Numbered from the stretch's first letter, positions 24,769-35,840 are shown. The stretch is DNA of 64,000 bases from Cladocopium goreaui (GCA_947184155.2 CAMXCT020001824.1:355427-419426), one strand, 5' to 3'. The notes: generated from the sequence alone by a model not told the origin. Numbers and translations are program-made.

Positions 24769-25792
24769 TGCGCCCAGGAATGCGGTTTCCATTTCATGGG
24801 TACGCTATACCCAAGTCCAGGTAGTGTGATCCCCTGTTAGCAATAACGATTGGAGGTTCTTAGCATGATTCTAAGAAAATAACGATATATTATCACATAT
24901 ATTATTGTTGGGAGATTATTAACAATATATTGGGATGATAATAATATATCCATATATATATATATATTTATGTATGTGTATCATCACAATTGTTTGTCAT
25001 GTGTTGCTGATTGTTACGACTTTAACGGTAATTTTTGAGATCGTATGATCATCCGAAAACGGAATCTATCATAAGCATTCATAAGCCATACATTGGTTAC
25101 TGTTGGGTGTTATCAGGATCCATAATATAGAGATTTTTGGGGAGTATGACCAAGGGTTGATTTGTTGATCAATCATGTTTAGTGATTCTTTAGGTGGGCT
25201 AGGATCAAGGTTTTAATCAATCATTTGTGCTAAATGTTTGATGGGTCGGGTAGGAACAAAGTTTGAGTGTTTTTCCATGATTCTAGGGATTTGTGCGAAG
25301 ACTGGAACAAAAAAATGGATCGACAAACTCGAAATTTGAATGGTTTTTGTTTGTAGGGCTCGCCCAACATTTGTGCTGAGGGCCTTTTTTGCGGACGTGG
25401 GTCAATTCATGGTGGTCTCTTTTCGACGCGGTGGGTCGTTGTCGCTATTTTTCCCTTTCAAAAGATCCTCTGGGTTTGTAACATCAAGTATATACAGCTA
25501 AAAAAAAAAAACAGTCTTTCTTAGCACATCTGTATCTGTATCTCAAAGTAGCATCCAGTAAACTAGAGACTTCATCCACCATGAAAGTAGATCATGTCAA
25601 AGGGAAACCCTGCAATTTCTATGGTCAATCTATAGTTTTATGCTGGTGTTTCATTGTTAAAAGTTTTAGATGGTAAAGTTCCATTTATATCCATTCATGA
25701 TGGTTTTTGTCAATGTGAAATCCCCATTTTTGGTGGTTTAAATCCCATTTATATCCATCAAATCCCATTGGGAAATCACCAGGTGCCCCGAC

Positions 25793-25857
25793 TCCCAAGG
25801 CTTCGCGACAATGTTCCAAGACGTCTTGGAACATTTCTTCAGCCCGCCCCAATAATC
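25793..25857 (-). CDS. TPR protein, exon (AEEMFQDVL helix)
   Basis: 65 bp encoding LLGRAEEMFQDVL then EHCREALG, aligned to KLxEAEPLYREALEGRRRVLG. Acceptor TCTGCGCCAG; donor TTGGGA|GTCGGG. The donor gives ...CREALG + EQHAYTLT, the correct spacing to the next exon. The incoming phase does not match an obvious GT or GC donor in the upstream exon. Confidence 0.7.
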
Positions 25858-27060
25858 CTGGCGCAGAAAAATGCCAAGGCCTTTGTTTGGTATACATATT
25901 ATGTATGTATACATATATATATATATTTAACTAACTAAATAAATACATATATACATAAACAAATAAGTAATATATATATATATGTATATGTATACACAAT
26001 ATGCATATATATATATAGTATATATATATAACATATTATGTATAAACTATTTATATTATATTCTACAGTACATAATAATGCTGCATAGTTAATTACTTAA
26101 AGGGACCCCAGATTTGGCCGCAAGTCCAGCTGTAAGGGTTTCACTTCATTTCACCTTTTCATACACCAAATGGTACACTGATATATTTATGGTTTCTTCA
26201 AATGGTGGTGAAACCTATGGTTATTCCCAAAAAAAACATAGGTTTCAGTACAAAAAAAACCATAGGTTTCAGTACAAATCACCATAGGTTTCATGACTTT
26301 CTGATGACATTTTTCTGATAGTTGGGGTACATGACTTGGGACGCCTCCAAATATTGACCACAAGTCATCAAGGGGACCACCACCACCAGGGATGTTCCCC
26401 TATGTTTGATGTCGTTCCGCATGTTTTGTCGCTTAAATCGTGGTAGTTCGTGTTGCACAGTTATGGCCATTTACCAGTTATAATTGGTTATAAATGGGAT
26501 TATACATTCTATGAATGGGGTTATAAGTACTTATAACTGATACATGGCCATAACTGCATGAACATGGAAAACCCCATCTGTTTTGTCGCACAGCAATCCA
26601 GCCTCTGTTCATCAAGCACAAGCCTCACTTGTGATGCAGGAAACGACCCGATTCCCATATTGATCCGATGCAGGATACCCTCCTTAGAATTCCTGGTGTA
26701 TTGGATCTATTCAATCCATTTCGGCGATTCACGAATGGGGGGATTCACGAAGGGGATGACCAAGGTTGCAGTCAAAATCCTGTGCTCCGTGGTTCCAATC
26801 AAAATAGCTGGTATAGTTGCTGGTAGTTGCGAATGTTCATGATGCAACGATCATGTCATAAATAAAGCTGTTATTCTGATATTCTCATGTTTGTTGGGAT
26901 TTCTCCTACTTCTCCATTGCAAGTACCCGTAAGGGAATCCACATCAAAATAAGTGTCATAGAGCTGGATCTTCATGGGCTTTTCTTGTAAATGTTGGCCA
27001 TAAATATAGCTCCCATATACTGACCTCCAAAAAATAACGGAAAAGAAATGCGTCACAACT

Positions 27061-27167
27061 TTACCCTCTGGTAAATTAACATAGACCCTGGCAGATAGGG
27101 GTTGGAAGACTAGTTTCCATTAAAAATTGGTGATTTTCAGGGTCTATGTTTATTTACCAGAGGGTAA
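27061..27167. repeat. Family A element with a replaced arm
   Basis: Ends conserved, but the inner arms carry TAGACCCTG / CAGGGTCTA instead of TAGCTATTG, changed symmetrically on both sides. Ends 54 bp from the donor of the exon at 27221. Confidence 0.75.
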
Positions 27168-27220
27168 TTGGAGTTTAGTTTTCTGCTGACCGGTTGATGT
27201 AGGGGGTGATTCTCTTCCAC

Positions 27221-27307
27221 CCCGCAGGCTGCCCAGCCATAGTTGTTGGCCGTCATCAAGGTGTCCATATGGGCACTGCCCAACAAATCCTTCCGACCCC
27301 TCAGCGC
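27221..27307 (-). CDS. TPR protein, exon (HMDTLMTANNYG)
   Basis: Reads ALRGRKDLLGSAHMDTLM then TANNYGWAACG, a complete loop plus helix of a TPR unit. Acceptor GATGACGGAAG, directly continuing ...EDLYEE of the previous exon. The 3' end is unsure: GGG|GTGG and GTG|GA are both possible, and spacing to the next exon favours keeping two more residues. A palindromic element ends 54 bp away (27167). Confidence 0.7.
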
Positions 27308-27988
27308 CTTCCGTCATCTTCAGTTGCGGTAAACTGGGGAGTCAACCAACCCTCAGGTGAATGGTGGGTACCACCATGAAAAATGCCGGTTTCACCTTCA
27401 AAAAAGTGGGATTCCACCAGGGAAATTGGGATAATAAGTGTTTGTTACGGGCTTTTTTTTACCCCCTTTCAATGGTCGGATTTCACGTTACTTTCTTGGA
27501 ACAGCCCCCTTATTGTAAATCAACAAGGTCTTATTGAATCCAGGGTTGGCTTCCATGAGAACCTTGACATAACCAAGGGAAGGACATGCACAGTACCAAA
27601 CGGTTTCTACATCGGTTGCTCTACCAGATTTTAATTGATTACATTCCTCATTAATCATGGTGTCTTCGCTCTCTTTTCCCAACCATGGGTATTAATTGCT
27701 TCCCCACGACAAACATGCCCTGAAGCCTAGTGTTGGATCTTTTCATTGGGGTTGCAAACAGTGAGTATGTTTTATCATGGCAAATCTGGGAAAGCCACTT
27801 TCCCTCTAATGGCAATTCACAATAAACCATCCAAACCACGTGTCATTGCTGGAAAGGACACCTACTTGGGATATCTTGTGATGACTTACAACAGCTACCA
27901 AAAGGTCTGGAGGTAATTGGGGATAATTTATTACTGTGGATCCCTCATTGGGTGATGGCTTTGATGGGAAAGACTAACCGAAACACGC

Positions 27989-28040
27989 CTCCTCGTAGAG
28001 ATCTTCTGCTTCCTCATGCTTTCCCCGCGTTCGCATGAGC
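27989..28040 (-). CDS. TPR protein, exon (GKHEEAEDLYEE)
   Basis: 52 bp reading (G)LMRTRGKHEEAEDLYEE, equal to LLQAQGKLEEAEPLYRR. Acceptor GCGAAG; donor GAGGAG|GCGTGT (GC). The single leading G completes a glycine codon with the upstream exon that ends NNLA(GG), giving NNLAGLMRTRGKHEEAE without a gap. Confidence 0.75.
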
Positions 28041-28613
28041 CTTCGCTTCAACGGTGAAACATCGTTGGGTATCCTGGAACTCAACTGATTGCGATGTGAA
28101 GCTTTCTCACAAGGGAATGAATCTCCAGAATTTGGAGAAAAACATAGAAAAACAGCTATCTGTCTGTCACAGATCCATTCTTGCTGCTGAGTTCCGAGGC
28201 CCATATGTCCATGGTGATATTATCACCAACCAGGAATGTCTTTTTGTGGCATTTTGGAGATTCATGCGAAGGATATAATCTGGATTGATCTGGTAATCAA
28301 CCCCGGCCGGAAAATTCCAGATTTTTTCTTCGATGATTTTCCTAGCTACAAACCTTGCTACGCCCGGATTTGCCCAGCTCGCCCTCTTTGCTTTCCTGGG
28401 TTTACATCACCTGAATCCATGGTCGGACCGGACACACCGGACACGTGCCACTCCGTGATTCGATAAAATTGGTCACCCATCGCAAACCCCGAACGATCAA
28501 AAGTGGTTAAATCATGATGTTTCCATATGTTAATATATGTTCCCAATGAAAAAATGACCATAGTTTGATCATTTTTTTCTGGGATTAACAGAATCCGGCT
28601 GGGCTCTCCAAGC

Positions 28614-28664
28614 CCTGCAAGGTTGTTGATGGAGGTCAAGGTATCTTTGTGCATGTTCCCCAAC
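28614..28664 (-). CDS. TPR protein, exon (HKDTLTSINNLA)
   Basis: 51 bp reading LGNMHKDTLTSINNLA(G). It contains the diagnostic DTLTSxNNLA string. Acceptor TTTCCGAG; donor GCAGG|GCTTGG (GC). With this acceptor the join to the upstream exon (...NGRRL + L) preserves EALEGRRRVLG spacing; the more T-rich acceptor CTCTCCAG 9 bp upstream does not. Confidence 0.75.
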
Positions 28665-29160
28665 CTCGGAAACTGGAGAGATCGCCCTGGGAATCGATCT
28701 CGAAGTGAAGATGAACATCCTGAGATATCCTGAGTATCTAATATTCGTAGGGTCGGTGTCTTTAATTCCAATATATTCCAATGTTTCTCCATGTTTTTTT
28801 TCCCATTTCCACTTGTAGAAATTCAGTATTGGCAAAATTATTGGAACACACTCCGATTTCACAAGAAAAAGGAGGTAAGACATTGGACTGTTCTGAAAAA
28901 CATTCCGAAGATCACTTCTGGGGGCTGGTCGGCCAGTGGGCTTGCGACACCAACATGTTGATGCGTTAATTTATATCAGCAACCTCCAAAGAAAAGAAAG
29001 GAACCATTGTTTCTCTCCTATGTCCTATATATATATATATTATATTTGTATATACATATGTAACATATAATATATATATATAAACACCATGATATTCTAG
29101 AGTATATCCCAATAACACCAATTTTCCCATCGATAAAGAACCCGCCCTGGCGTCCCCCAC

Positions 29161-29204
29161 AGCAAGCGACGGCCGTTCAACGCTTCGTTCATCAGTTTCT
29201 CCGC
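29161..29204 (-). CDS. TPR protein, exon (AEKLMNEALNGRR)
   Basis: 44 bp reading AEKLMNEALNGRRL, equal to AEPLYREALEGRRR. Acceptor TGATGTTCAG; donor TTGCT|GTGGGG, phase 2. It joins in frame to LGNMHKDTLT. The upstream exon (the LLQAQGKLEE part) was not identified with confidence. Confidence 0.7.
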
Positions 29205-29624
29205 CTGAACATCAGTTTTTCATCTGCAAAGTTCGACGATTTGATCGGGGAAAATGGATAGGTTTTGATCATCGAAGATGTTGGGTTTTATATGTCCTAT
29301 TGTTGGTTTATAATAAGTTCTATAATGTTTTTTAATGTAATTTTCTACTTGATTGAACCATCAAAGATGGGAATAATGATCTATGGACAGCTAAACACTG
29401 GTCTCACATGGTTTCTACCCACATGTTTTCAAAAAAAATGTGCATTCTACTTAGGCCACAGGAGCAGAGGTGGATCATCAAACCTTTCAAACACTCCCCA
29501 CATAAAAAATGGCTTAAGAACGGGAGGGCTTAAGAACGGGAGTCCTAGATCCTTGATGATTATCATCCTCACTTAATCTAGAGGGAACTACAATAGCATC
29601 AACCAACCGGGGTGTGGAATGCGG

Positions 29625-29690
29625 CCACTGATCCCTTAAATCTGTCAACGGTAAAATCCCAAGTTGTGTTGTTCGTAATACTTCCGCCAT
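29625..29690 (-). CDS. Candidate TPR-gene exon
   Basis: Following AAACAAG the minus strand reads DHGGSITNNTTWDF, reminiscent of EHPDTLTSVNNLAWL but two residues shorter than a proper unit. Position and strand are right for the missing exon between 30.1 and 29.2 kb. It may equally be chance. Confidence 0.22.
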
Positions 29691-30112
29691 GGTCTTGTTT
29701 ACAAGGCAGTGATTCTTCACAGATGTGGAGGTTGTTTTCTTTACATACCCTCTGGTAATTTAATACGTTGTTAAATAAAATCACAAATTTAATAGGTAAT
29801 CCTTGGCAAATGGGCCATCTACGGCCATCTATTTATACCTTTATTCATAACAAACTGTTCTTTTCCTGGAGGGCGGGTATCAAAAGGGGCCCACAGATTT
29901 GCATTTTTTTTCCACCCATCCCCCGATATATAAACAACCCCCGACACATAAACAACATCTCCTACGAGTACATCGTCCCAAATATGTGCAAATACCCCAT
30001 TAAACCATGGATTTCGTTGGGTGTTGAATAATAGGGGAAGGGACTACAAACAAAAAAACAACATGTTTTTCTTTCTATACTGTTTGCATTTGCCCAGAAA
30101 TGGCGAATGCAC

Positions 30113-30160
30113 CCAGTTCACGGCAATTTCGTGGAAGCAATGGTTCTTGGAGGCATTTGG
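30113..30160 (-). CDS. TPR protein, divergent exon
   Basis: 48 bp reading (A)KCLQEPLLPRNCREL(G), matching AEPLYRRALEGRRRVLG in length and at A, L, L, R and LG positions. Acceptor TTATTTCCAG; donor CTGG|GTGCAT. The sequence is more divergent than its neighbours, so it might be decayed. It lies just below the AT-rich bacterial-like insert. Confidence 0.5.
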
Positions 30161-30319
30161 CTGGAAATAAGAAATCCCATTTCATCCACTAGTTGATCAG
30201 ATGTTCTCTCTAAAACTACCGTGCGATCGATATCCATAAATCGGCTGTAAATCCTCTATTTTCAGGTCTAAATCCAAATGTCATGTTGATTCATTAATCA
30301 TACTTGCTTATGTGCATAT

Positions 30320-30600
30320 ATATATAAGTTATTATATTATATTATATTGTATTATATTATATTATATTGTATTATATTATATACTATACTATACTATATT
30401 ATATTATATTTTATTCTATTATTATTTATATATTATGTATATATATTGTATATATATATATATGTTATTTATACATACCATCTATGTGTTATATATATAT
30501 ATATATATTAATTATTTATATATTATGTATATAAACATATATATATTATATCCCACCAATATATTGTTATATAGAATGTTTTAAACATATATATATATAT
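30320..30600. repeat. AT simple-sequence block
   Basis: TATAT and ATTATATT units; the listed tyrosine/isoleucine-rich frame here is an artefact. Confidence 0.85.
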
Positions 30601-31209
30601 ATATGCAACCCCCCCAAGACCTACCTTTTGTGTAGCAGGTATGTCCTTGAATGCCTTGTCTTCCTTCTTATCTTATCACCTATTGCAGCACTGCATCAGG
30701 AAAGTATCTTGGGCGCATGCGCCTGGACACATCCTGCCCACATATGTAGCCTGCACAGCGCTGTAACATCTATATTCGACATATTTATTTCATTATATAA
30801 GTTTTATTATTATGCTTTCAGACATGTTTAATATATCAACACGAATCTTATATCTATGATCTGGTTCTTGCAAGTCTGTTTTTTCAATATTTTCTACAAC
30901 ATTTGGTATTTTTTTACGTAACCTTCAGGATTTGCATCAATATGATTTGGGGAAAAGATGGGTTGAAATTTTGTTATTTGTTTTTTACAATAGTATGGCA
31001 TACTATTCTTATTCTTTTTGATGAATACAACTTTTGTAAGGTAGTTTTTTTTAATAATGACTACTGGCGGAATTCATGTTAACTGAATGTTCTGTAGCAA
31101 TTTGAGCCCTTTTAGCTTCTACGAAAGCTGAGCTTTGTGCAAGATTAGATGATATAGTTAGTGCATCGTGAGATTTTACATTTTTATTTACGTAAGATTT
31201 TGCAGAAAA

Positions 31210-31500
31210 TCAAGGTGTAAAAAGTACAATAGATAGGTAAGACTGATCTCCAGCTATATTTCTTAGACATATTGATTTTATAATGCAATTACCTATTAAT
31301 CTTCCTACAATTTCATAACATTCCATCAAGCTGTGCATATTATTCTCATTTGGTGTTATTTGTCTTATTTGTTCTTGTGAATCTACGGTATTTCCATTAG
31401 CTTTTTCTTCAGCATCTACATTTTTTGGTGGAAGAGTTGATATTTTTTGCTGTGATAAATCATCTTTAAATCTGTATATTGCAAATGATATTGTAATTTC
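31210..31500 (-). pseudogene. Unrecognised bacterial-like reading frame in the AT-rich insert
   Basis: About 96 codons open on the minus strand without a start: EITISFAIYRFKDDLSQQ, then VDAEEKANGNTVDSQEQIRQ, MECYEIVGRLIGNCIIKSI, ending at TGA. Codon content is AT-rich but the amino-acid mix is protein-like. After the stop the same frame continues KNVKSHDALTISSNLAQSS then AFVEAKRAQIATEHSV, so it looks like one gene broken by a TGA, or TGA may have been a sense codon in the source. Family not recognised. Confidence 0.45.
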
Positions 31501-31636
31501 ATTGCCTTAAATACAATAGTGCTTGACTTAGAAATATTGTTTGTTAAACACAAACAATTTTGATGATAATAAATTGATAAGTGCAAACAAAAAATCTAGA
31601 TCAGTTTTTAATACAACTATCATATTATAAATTGTC

Positions 31637-31760
31637 TTAGTTTGTTATAATTCTTAATTTTGTGATTCTATGAGGTATTATAGAAGTTTCTAGCATTGGG
31701 TGAATATGTATTTTTACTTCGAAATATTCTATTTTTTTATTGGTTCTTTTTGCTCTATTT
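31637..31760 (-). pseudogene. rplI: bL9-like C-terminus (decayed rplI)
   Basis: Minus strand reads KKIEYFEVKIHIHPMLETS then IIPHRITK and a stop. Bacterial bL9 ends in (I)GEFEVxIxLHPEVxAxIxV, so the match covers the last 25 residues. The N-terminal part is missing or unreadable. It follows the bS18 relic in the usual bacterial gene order. Confidence 0.45.
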
Positions 31761-31789
31761 CTCTGGATCTAGTCGTTCGTTAATCAAAT

Positions 31790-32051
31790 TATGTTTTTAT
31801 CTTGCATATGTTTTTTTCAGATTGATTTGTTTGTATTTTTGAATGATAATATTCTACCATTTTGTGATGTGAACTTTGATAGCGTTTCAGGGTTTTTATA
31901 GTCTATTGCCTTTTTCTAAGCATAAATTGCAGCAATGTTTGTTTTTGAACGTTTTCTTTGCCGATCTATCTGCAACCCTTTCTAATACATTTTGTTGAGA
32001 AGTTTTTGATTGGTCTGTAGATAAAGAGGTATTGCTATCGGATGAGCTCAT
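31790..32051 (-). pseudogene. rpsR: bS18 ribosomal protein relic (rpsR), frameshifted
   Basis: From an ATG at 32051 the minus strand reads MSSSDSNTSLSTDQSKTSQ, then KKTFKNKHCCNLCLEKGNRL and a stop. One frameshift later it continues DYKNPETLSKFTSQNGRILS, then a TGA and KKHMQ. This is the bS18 pattern: C-x2-C, then (I/L)DYKxxxxLxxFxSxxGRIL, then KK(H/Y)xRQ. One frameshift and several stops show it is not functional. The AT-rich codons differ sharply from the GC-rich host exons. Best explained as DNA of bacterial origin. Confidence 0.65.
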
Positions 32052-32118
32052 GCATTTTTACTTATTATTGCTTATTTTGTTCTTCTTGTTAAACAAATAC
32101 TGTTAAGATTGCAGAAGG

Positions 32119-32220
32119 TTATATATGTTTTTCGTTATTTTTGCCAAAGGTGATTGATTTGCTTGGAAGCATAAAAAATATTTTGCTTTTAGAATTTTCT
32201 TTTACAGGATAAGCAAGTTT
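32119..32220 (-). pseudogene. rpsF: bS6-like C-terminus (decayed rpsF)
   Basis: The minus strand reads KLAYPVKENSKSKIFFML, then SKSITFGKNNEKHI and TAA, ending 68 bp before the bS18 start codon. (R)KLAYPVxKxxKGxYxxM is the central strand of bS6. The part upstream of KLAYP is not bS6-like, so the insert probably ends near 32220. On its own weak; convincing mainly through its position before bS18. Confidence 0.45.
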
Positions 32221-32310
32221 ATTTGAGGAATGTCCTTCGCAAACAGGCCAATCATTTGCAAGAAATTGCAGGAAAATGCAAGTTCTGGTGACTAATATTA
32301 TTCCAAGTAT

Positions 32311-32442
32311 AAGGATTCAAGATTCAAGATTCAAGGCTCAGAAAAAACTTCTTTAATCCAACCTCTTTGGATTCAAGGTTCAAGATTAAAGGCTGAAGGC
32401 CTTCGGATTCAAGAAGTTTTTTTTGGATCTTGAATCTTGAAT
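32311..32442. repeat. Hairpin of TTCAAGA repeats beside the bacterial-like insert
   Basis: GGATTCAAGATTCAAGATTC on one side and GGATCTTGAATCTTGAATCC on the other, with further GGATTCAAG copies inside. It lies within 100 bp of the insert's right edge. Confidence 0.65.
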
Positions 32443-32914
32443 CCGATGTACTTAGGGAAGGGTGGGATGGGAACAAACTTGCAAAAAGATACATGTTTGA
32501 TCACCAAAAGATGCCCTAAGTCTTAGAGTTCAAAATGTTAAGAAAAAACAATGTAAATTTGTAAATACCACTAAATTTGATTGAAAGGTAGGTCTTGGGG
32601 CGGTACCATATATATATATATATCCATTGTATATCCAATATTGTCGCTTATATATGTCACTATCTCCCATTGATTCCCATTAATTAATCCACTACATCTT
32701 ACTATATCCCATGACCTATCCATACCCTTCAATGCCGTAGTTGTTTGCATCCGACCCCTATGCTTGCTTTGATCTCCATTTGTCAAAATGGTCAAACCCT
32801 TTTAGTCCCTATTGTTAACTGGTGTCATAGCTATAAAGTCACTCAAAAAAACACATGATCTGATTGATTTTGTTTGATTTTGATCATCTAAAAATAGCTG
32901 ATCAAAATTGCTAT

Positions 32915-32993
32915 TTTGGGGATGATTCCCTTTTAAAAAAAACATGATTCCAGTGACGGAAAAGGACGTGAGGTCATGATAATTCATCCAGAT
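32915..32993. repeat. Family B element, partial
   Basis: Right two thirds (GGGGATGATTCCC ... AGTGACGGAAAAGGACGTG ... ATTCATCCAGA). Another right-half relic is visible near 13510-13550. Confidence 0.5.
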
Positions 32994-33202
32994 TTTATGT
33001 AAAATTCATCTGACCCTCAGATCCGAAGAAATGATCATGGCCTTGGAGGTTTCCTAAAATGGCGGTATCCCAAGTTACCATGGCTGGCTTTCAAGGGCCA
33101 GGGTCCCAGGGTCATGTGTGACTTGGCTTTTGGGGGATCCTCATGACTTAGAAACTCTATAAACTTATAAGTCACCCCACCCCATGATATCAGTATCGTC
33201 AC

Positions 33203-33232
33203 ACGACTCGGCACAGGACCTGCCTCCTCAAG
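33203..33232 (-). CDS. TPR protein, 30-bp micro-exon or frameshifted exon
   Basis: Reads LEEAGPVPSR after ACCAG, with donor CGT|GTGACG. Immediately upstream (33233-33290), in another frame, the strand reads SHLNAWRLNAKAHLEPA, which looks like the preceding helix of the same unit. The two parts would fuse perfectly as NAKAHLEEAGP if a 10-bp CTTGAACCAG segment were absent. So this is either a micro-exon or a coding exon broken by a 10-bp near-duplication. Confidence 0.45.
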
Positions 33233-33357
33233 CTGGTTCAAGGTGTGCCTTGGCGTTGAGGCGCCACGCGTTGAGATGGGAGCCACGGGCCACGGGCCGC
33301 GTTGTGGATATTTTTCACTTGGGAACATCATCGATGTGGGTAAAGCAAATAAACACC

Positions 33358-33482
33358 TACAAGGTGGTGCCCCATAGTTAGCTAAGTTGGTTTATAAGTC
33401 CCATGACTATGGTTTATGGCAGATATAACTATAGTTTATGGGGTTTATAAACCCACTTATAACTGGGGGGCACCATCCTGTA
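33358..33482. repeat. Family C element
   Basis: Ends TACAAGGTGGTGCC and GGGGCACCATCCTGTA, with GGTTTATAAG / TTTATAAACCCAC inner arms. Confidence 0.75.
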
Positions 33483-34818
33483 TGATGTACCCAACTTAAA
33501 TATCAAATCCAATGAATCCAATGTGGACAAAAATGTCATTTTAGCCACCGGATTGATGGGTTATACTAAAAGAATTTATAGCAAAGTTGGAGATGGTGGA
33601 TCCCATCGCTTGACTCATAACAAAACCCTGTTTTTATGTCTTTTTTAGTCCCAAACATAGCTCAAAAAAGCCCAACTGGTTCCCAGGTTACGGGACAGAA
33701 TGTTGACTGGGAATCCTCTGCTTTGCTTGGGGCTATGGAAGATGGACGCCGTAGGCAAAAACAGGGCTCTTTCTTGTCAGGGATTCCGACCAAGTCCATG
33801 ACTTTCCGGTCAACTGATCCGATCGTCAAATGGATCGAATGCTGTCCCATTTGAGTTCATATGGCGAACATCAAAACCCTGTAGCCTTGTTGAACAACTA
33901 AATCGCTGGGATTTTTGAATGGTCATTGCCTCAACATGTCAGTGGTATTTCATAGGTAAGCTTTAAACATCCATCCCCATATTATTCAGGTCAATTTGGG
34001 ATGTCAATTCGCTTGCTGATGCAATAGGAGGATATAGGAGGATCATTCTACTAGGAGTATAGAGTTGGTTACTAACCATTGCTGAAACCCAGTTGTATGT
34101 GGGACAAGCCCACGAAATGATGACTTACGATACCAGGCTTATATTTATATAAACACTAGTTATTAAGTAATGATATGGCATGATATGGCTATATATATAT
34201 CTATATATCAGTATCTATAAATTAAATTTTCATTCTTAGGCTTTGAACATCTCTAAACCCGAAACCCTGCTATTTTTCTTGATGTGAAAGTTCAATTTTC
34301 TGTGGTCAACTAAAGTTTTGATCTCTTGTCAGCGGCTGGTGATCACACACATGTCTCTCCCCATTGTAGTGTGTGTCCATTTTGTTGGGTATGGGAATAG
34401 GTCAAAACCCTTGCACCCTGGTCACTGGTTTCCACATCCCAAACAAATGAATGGCATACGTAATCTATGGTGGTATCTTCATTAACCTCACTTTGCGAGA
34501 AAAAAAACGGGATTGACCCAACCCATATTTATCAAATGTTTGCATTTCATCTTATAGTCCGTTTTGTCAGTAAAGTTCCCTCGTTTGTGCTAGATGCATC
34601 TCCAATGGGTTCATCGTCATTCGTGGGGATTCTCAGTTGCATCATGAGGCTAGCTTAACAAGTCTCAAAGATCAACAAATTGTGAAGCGCCATAAACATC
34701 AACTATTAATACTATTAATCTCAATGGCAATATCTTCAATGGATCTCAATGGCTCCATCAAAAACATCAACAAAAACATCGACTTTTATAAAACCCTGAA
34801 ATCTCCCATGAAATCCAC

Positions 34819-34885
34819 CAAGGTACAGAAGCGAGGCCAAATTGCTGCAACTCGTCAGGGTGTCTGGGTGCATGTCCTCGGATCG
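34819..34885 (-). CDS. TPR protein, exon (MHPDTLTSCSNLASLL)
   Basis: 67 bp reading RSEDMHPDTLTSCSNLAS then LLYL. The HPDTLTSxxNLAxLL signature is unmistakable. Acceptor GTGACCAG; donor CTTG|GTGGAT. Phase 0 at the start joins AGRRN of the upstream exon with consensus spacing. The exit to the next exon is unresolved. Confidence 0.78.
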
Positions 34886-35768
34886 CTGGTCACAGTCCAA
34901 GCAGTTGTGAGTGAAAAAAAGTCGCCACATGGGACAAAAATCACTGGGGACAATGGTGATATGGCGATTTTATGGGAATTAGTGATTAGTGGGATTTAAC
35001 TGGGGAAAATGGTGATGATTGAATATGTTTCATATGGATCTAGTGGGATTTTATGATACTTAATGGCATAATGGAATTTTTGCTGGGGTATGATGGGATA
35101 TCCTACCCTACTCCAAAAAATATTCAAAAAGTTGTTTGCCACTGTTTTAAATGGATTGTAGTTTTCTATCAGATTTGCAGGTTGCTATGATCGCTAAACG
35201 AATGGAACAAAGGGAACGATGAGTCAACCATTTTGGTGATTCAAAGTACTCAAACAAGCTAAGCAACATGGGAATGCCCTACGCAACCAAAGGGGAATCT
35301 AAAATGGGCATCCAACAAAATGGGAGCTAAAGAGCTAAATCCAACTCACCTGGAGAACTCAAAAGTTGTTACATTGCTACGTTTTATTGCCAAAGGATTA
35401 AAGTGGGGAATGCAACCCAGCGGCCTACTGTGCATCAAAGAAAGGATTCAGCTCTTTAGTTTCTCTGTAGTTTTCCTGGACGGGATTTGGGATCCAGTAC
35501 GTCCAATGTTTCGAAGAGTGCTTTGTTTTTTTTCTGGGTGCATGTTGAAGTAAACAGTAGTAAACAAGAATCTGGCATTTTGTTCAACAACCCATTAACT
35601 CAAGAATGTGTCTAGTCAATCGTCCATGTTTCCTGAACTGTGAATATCAACTTTTTGTACACACTAAGACCCCGCGGTTGATCACCCGTTGCGGCCCGTT
35701 GAGAATGGTGGAGTTCTCTTGTATCGCCCATCAACAAATCCATATCATATTACAAAAATATCACTATT

Positions 35769-35840
35769 ATCTATCTATCTACCTATCTACCTATCTACCT
35801 ACCTACCTATCTATCTATCTATCTACCTATCTATCTATGT
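35769..35840. repeat. CTAT/CTAC microsatellite
   Basis: CTATCTATCTACCTAT units, about 70 bp. Confidence 0.9.

Larger units (their letters stand above)
30603..32225. other. AT-rich insert of probable bacterial origin inside a TPR-gene intron
   Basis: This stretch lacks the palindromic elements found every few kilobases elsewhere and has a different texture: long T/A-rich coding-like frames on the minus strand rather than ATATAT runs. It carries bS6-, bS18- and bL9-like relics plus an unrecognised frame. The left boundary lies somewhere between a (TATAT) run near 30600 and 30840, where bacterial-like frames become readable. Confidence 0.5.

Noticed and set aside
30312-30584. 90-codon Tyr/Ile-rich frame
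   Set aside because: Translation of AT simple sequence.
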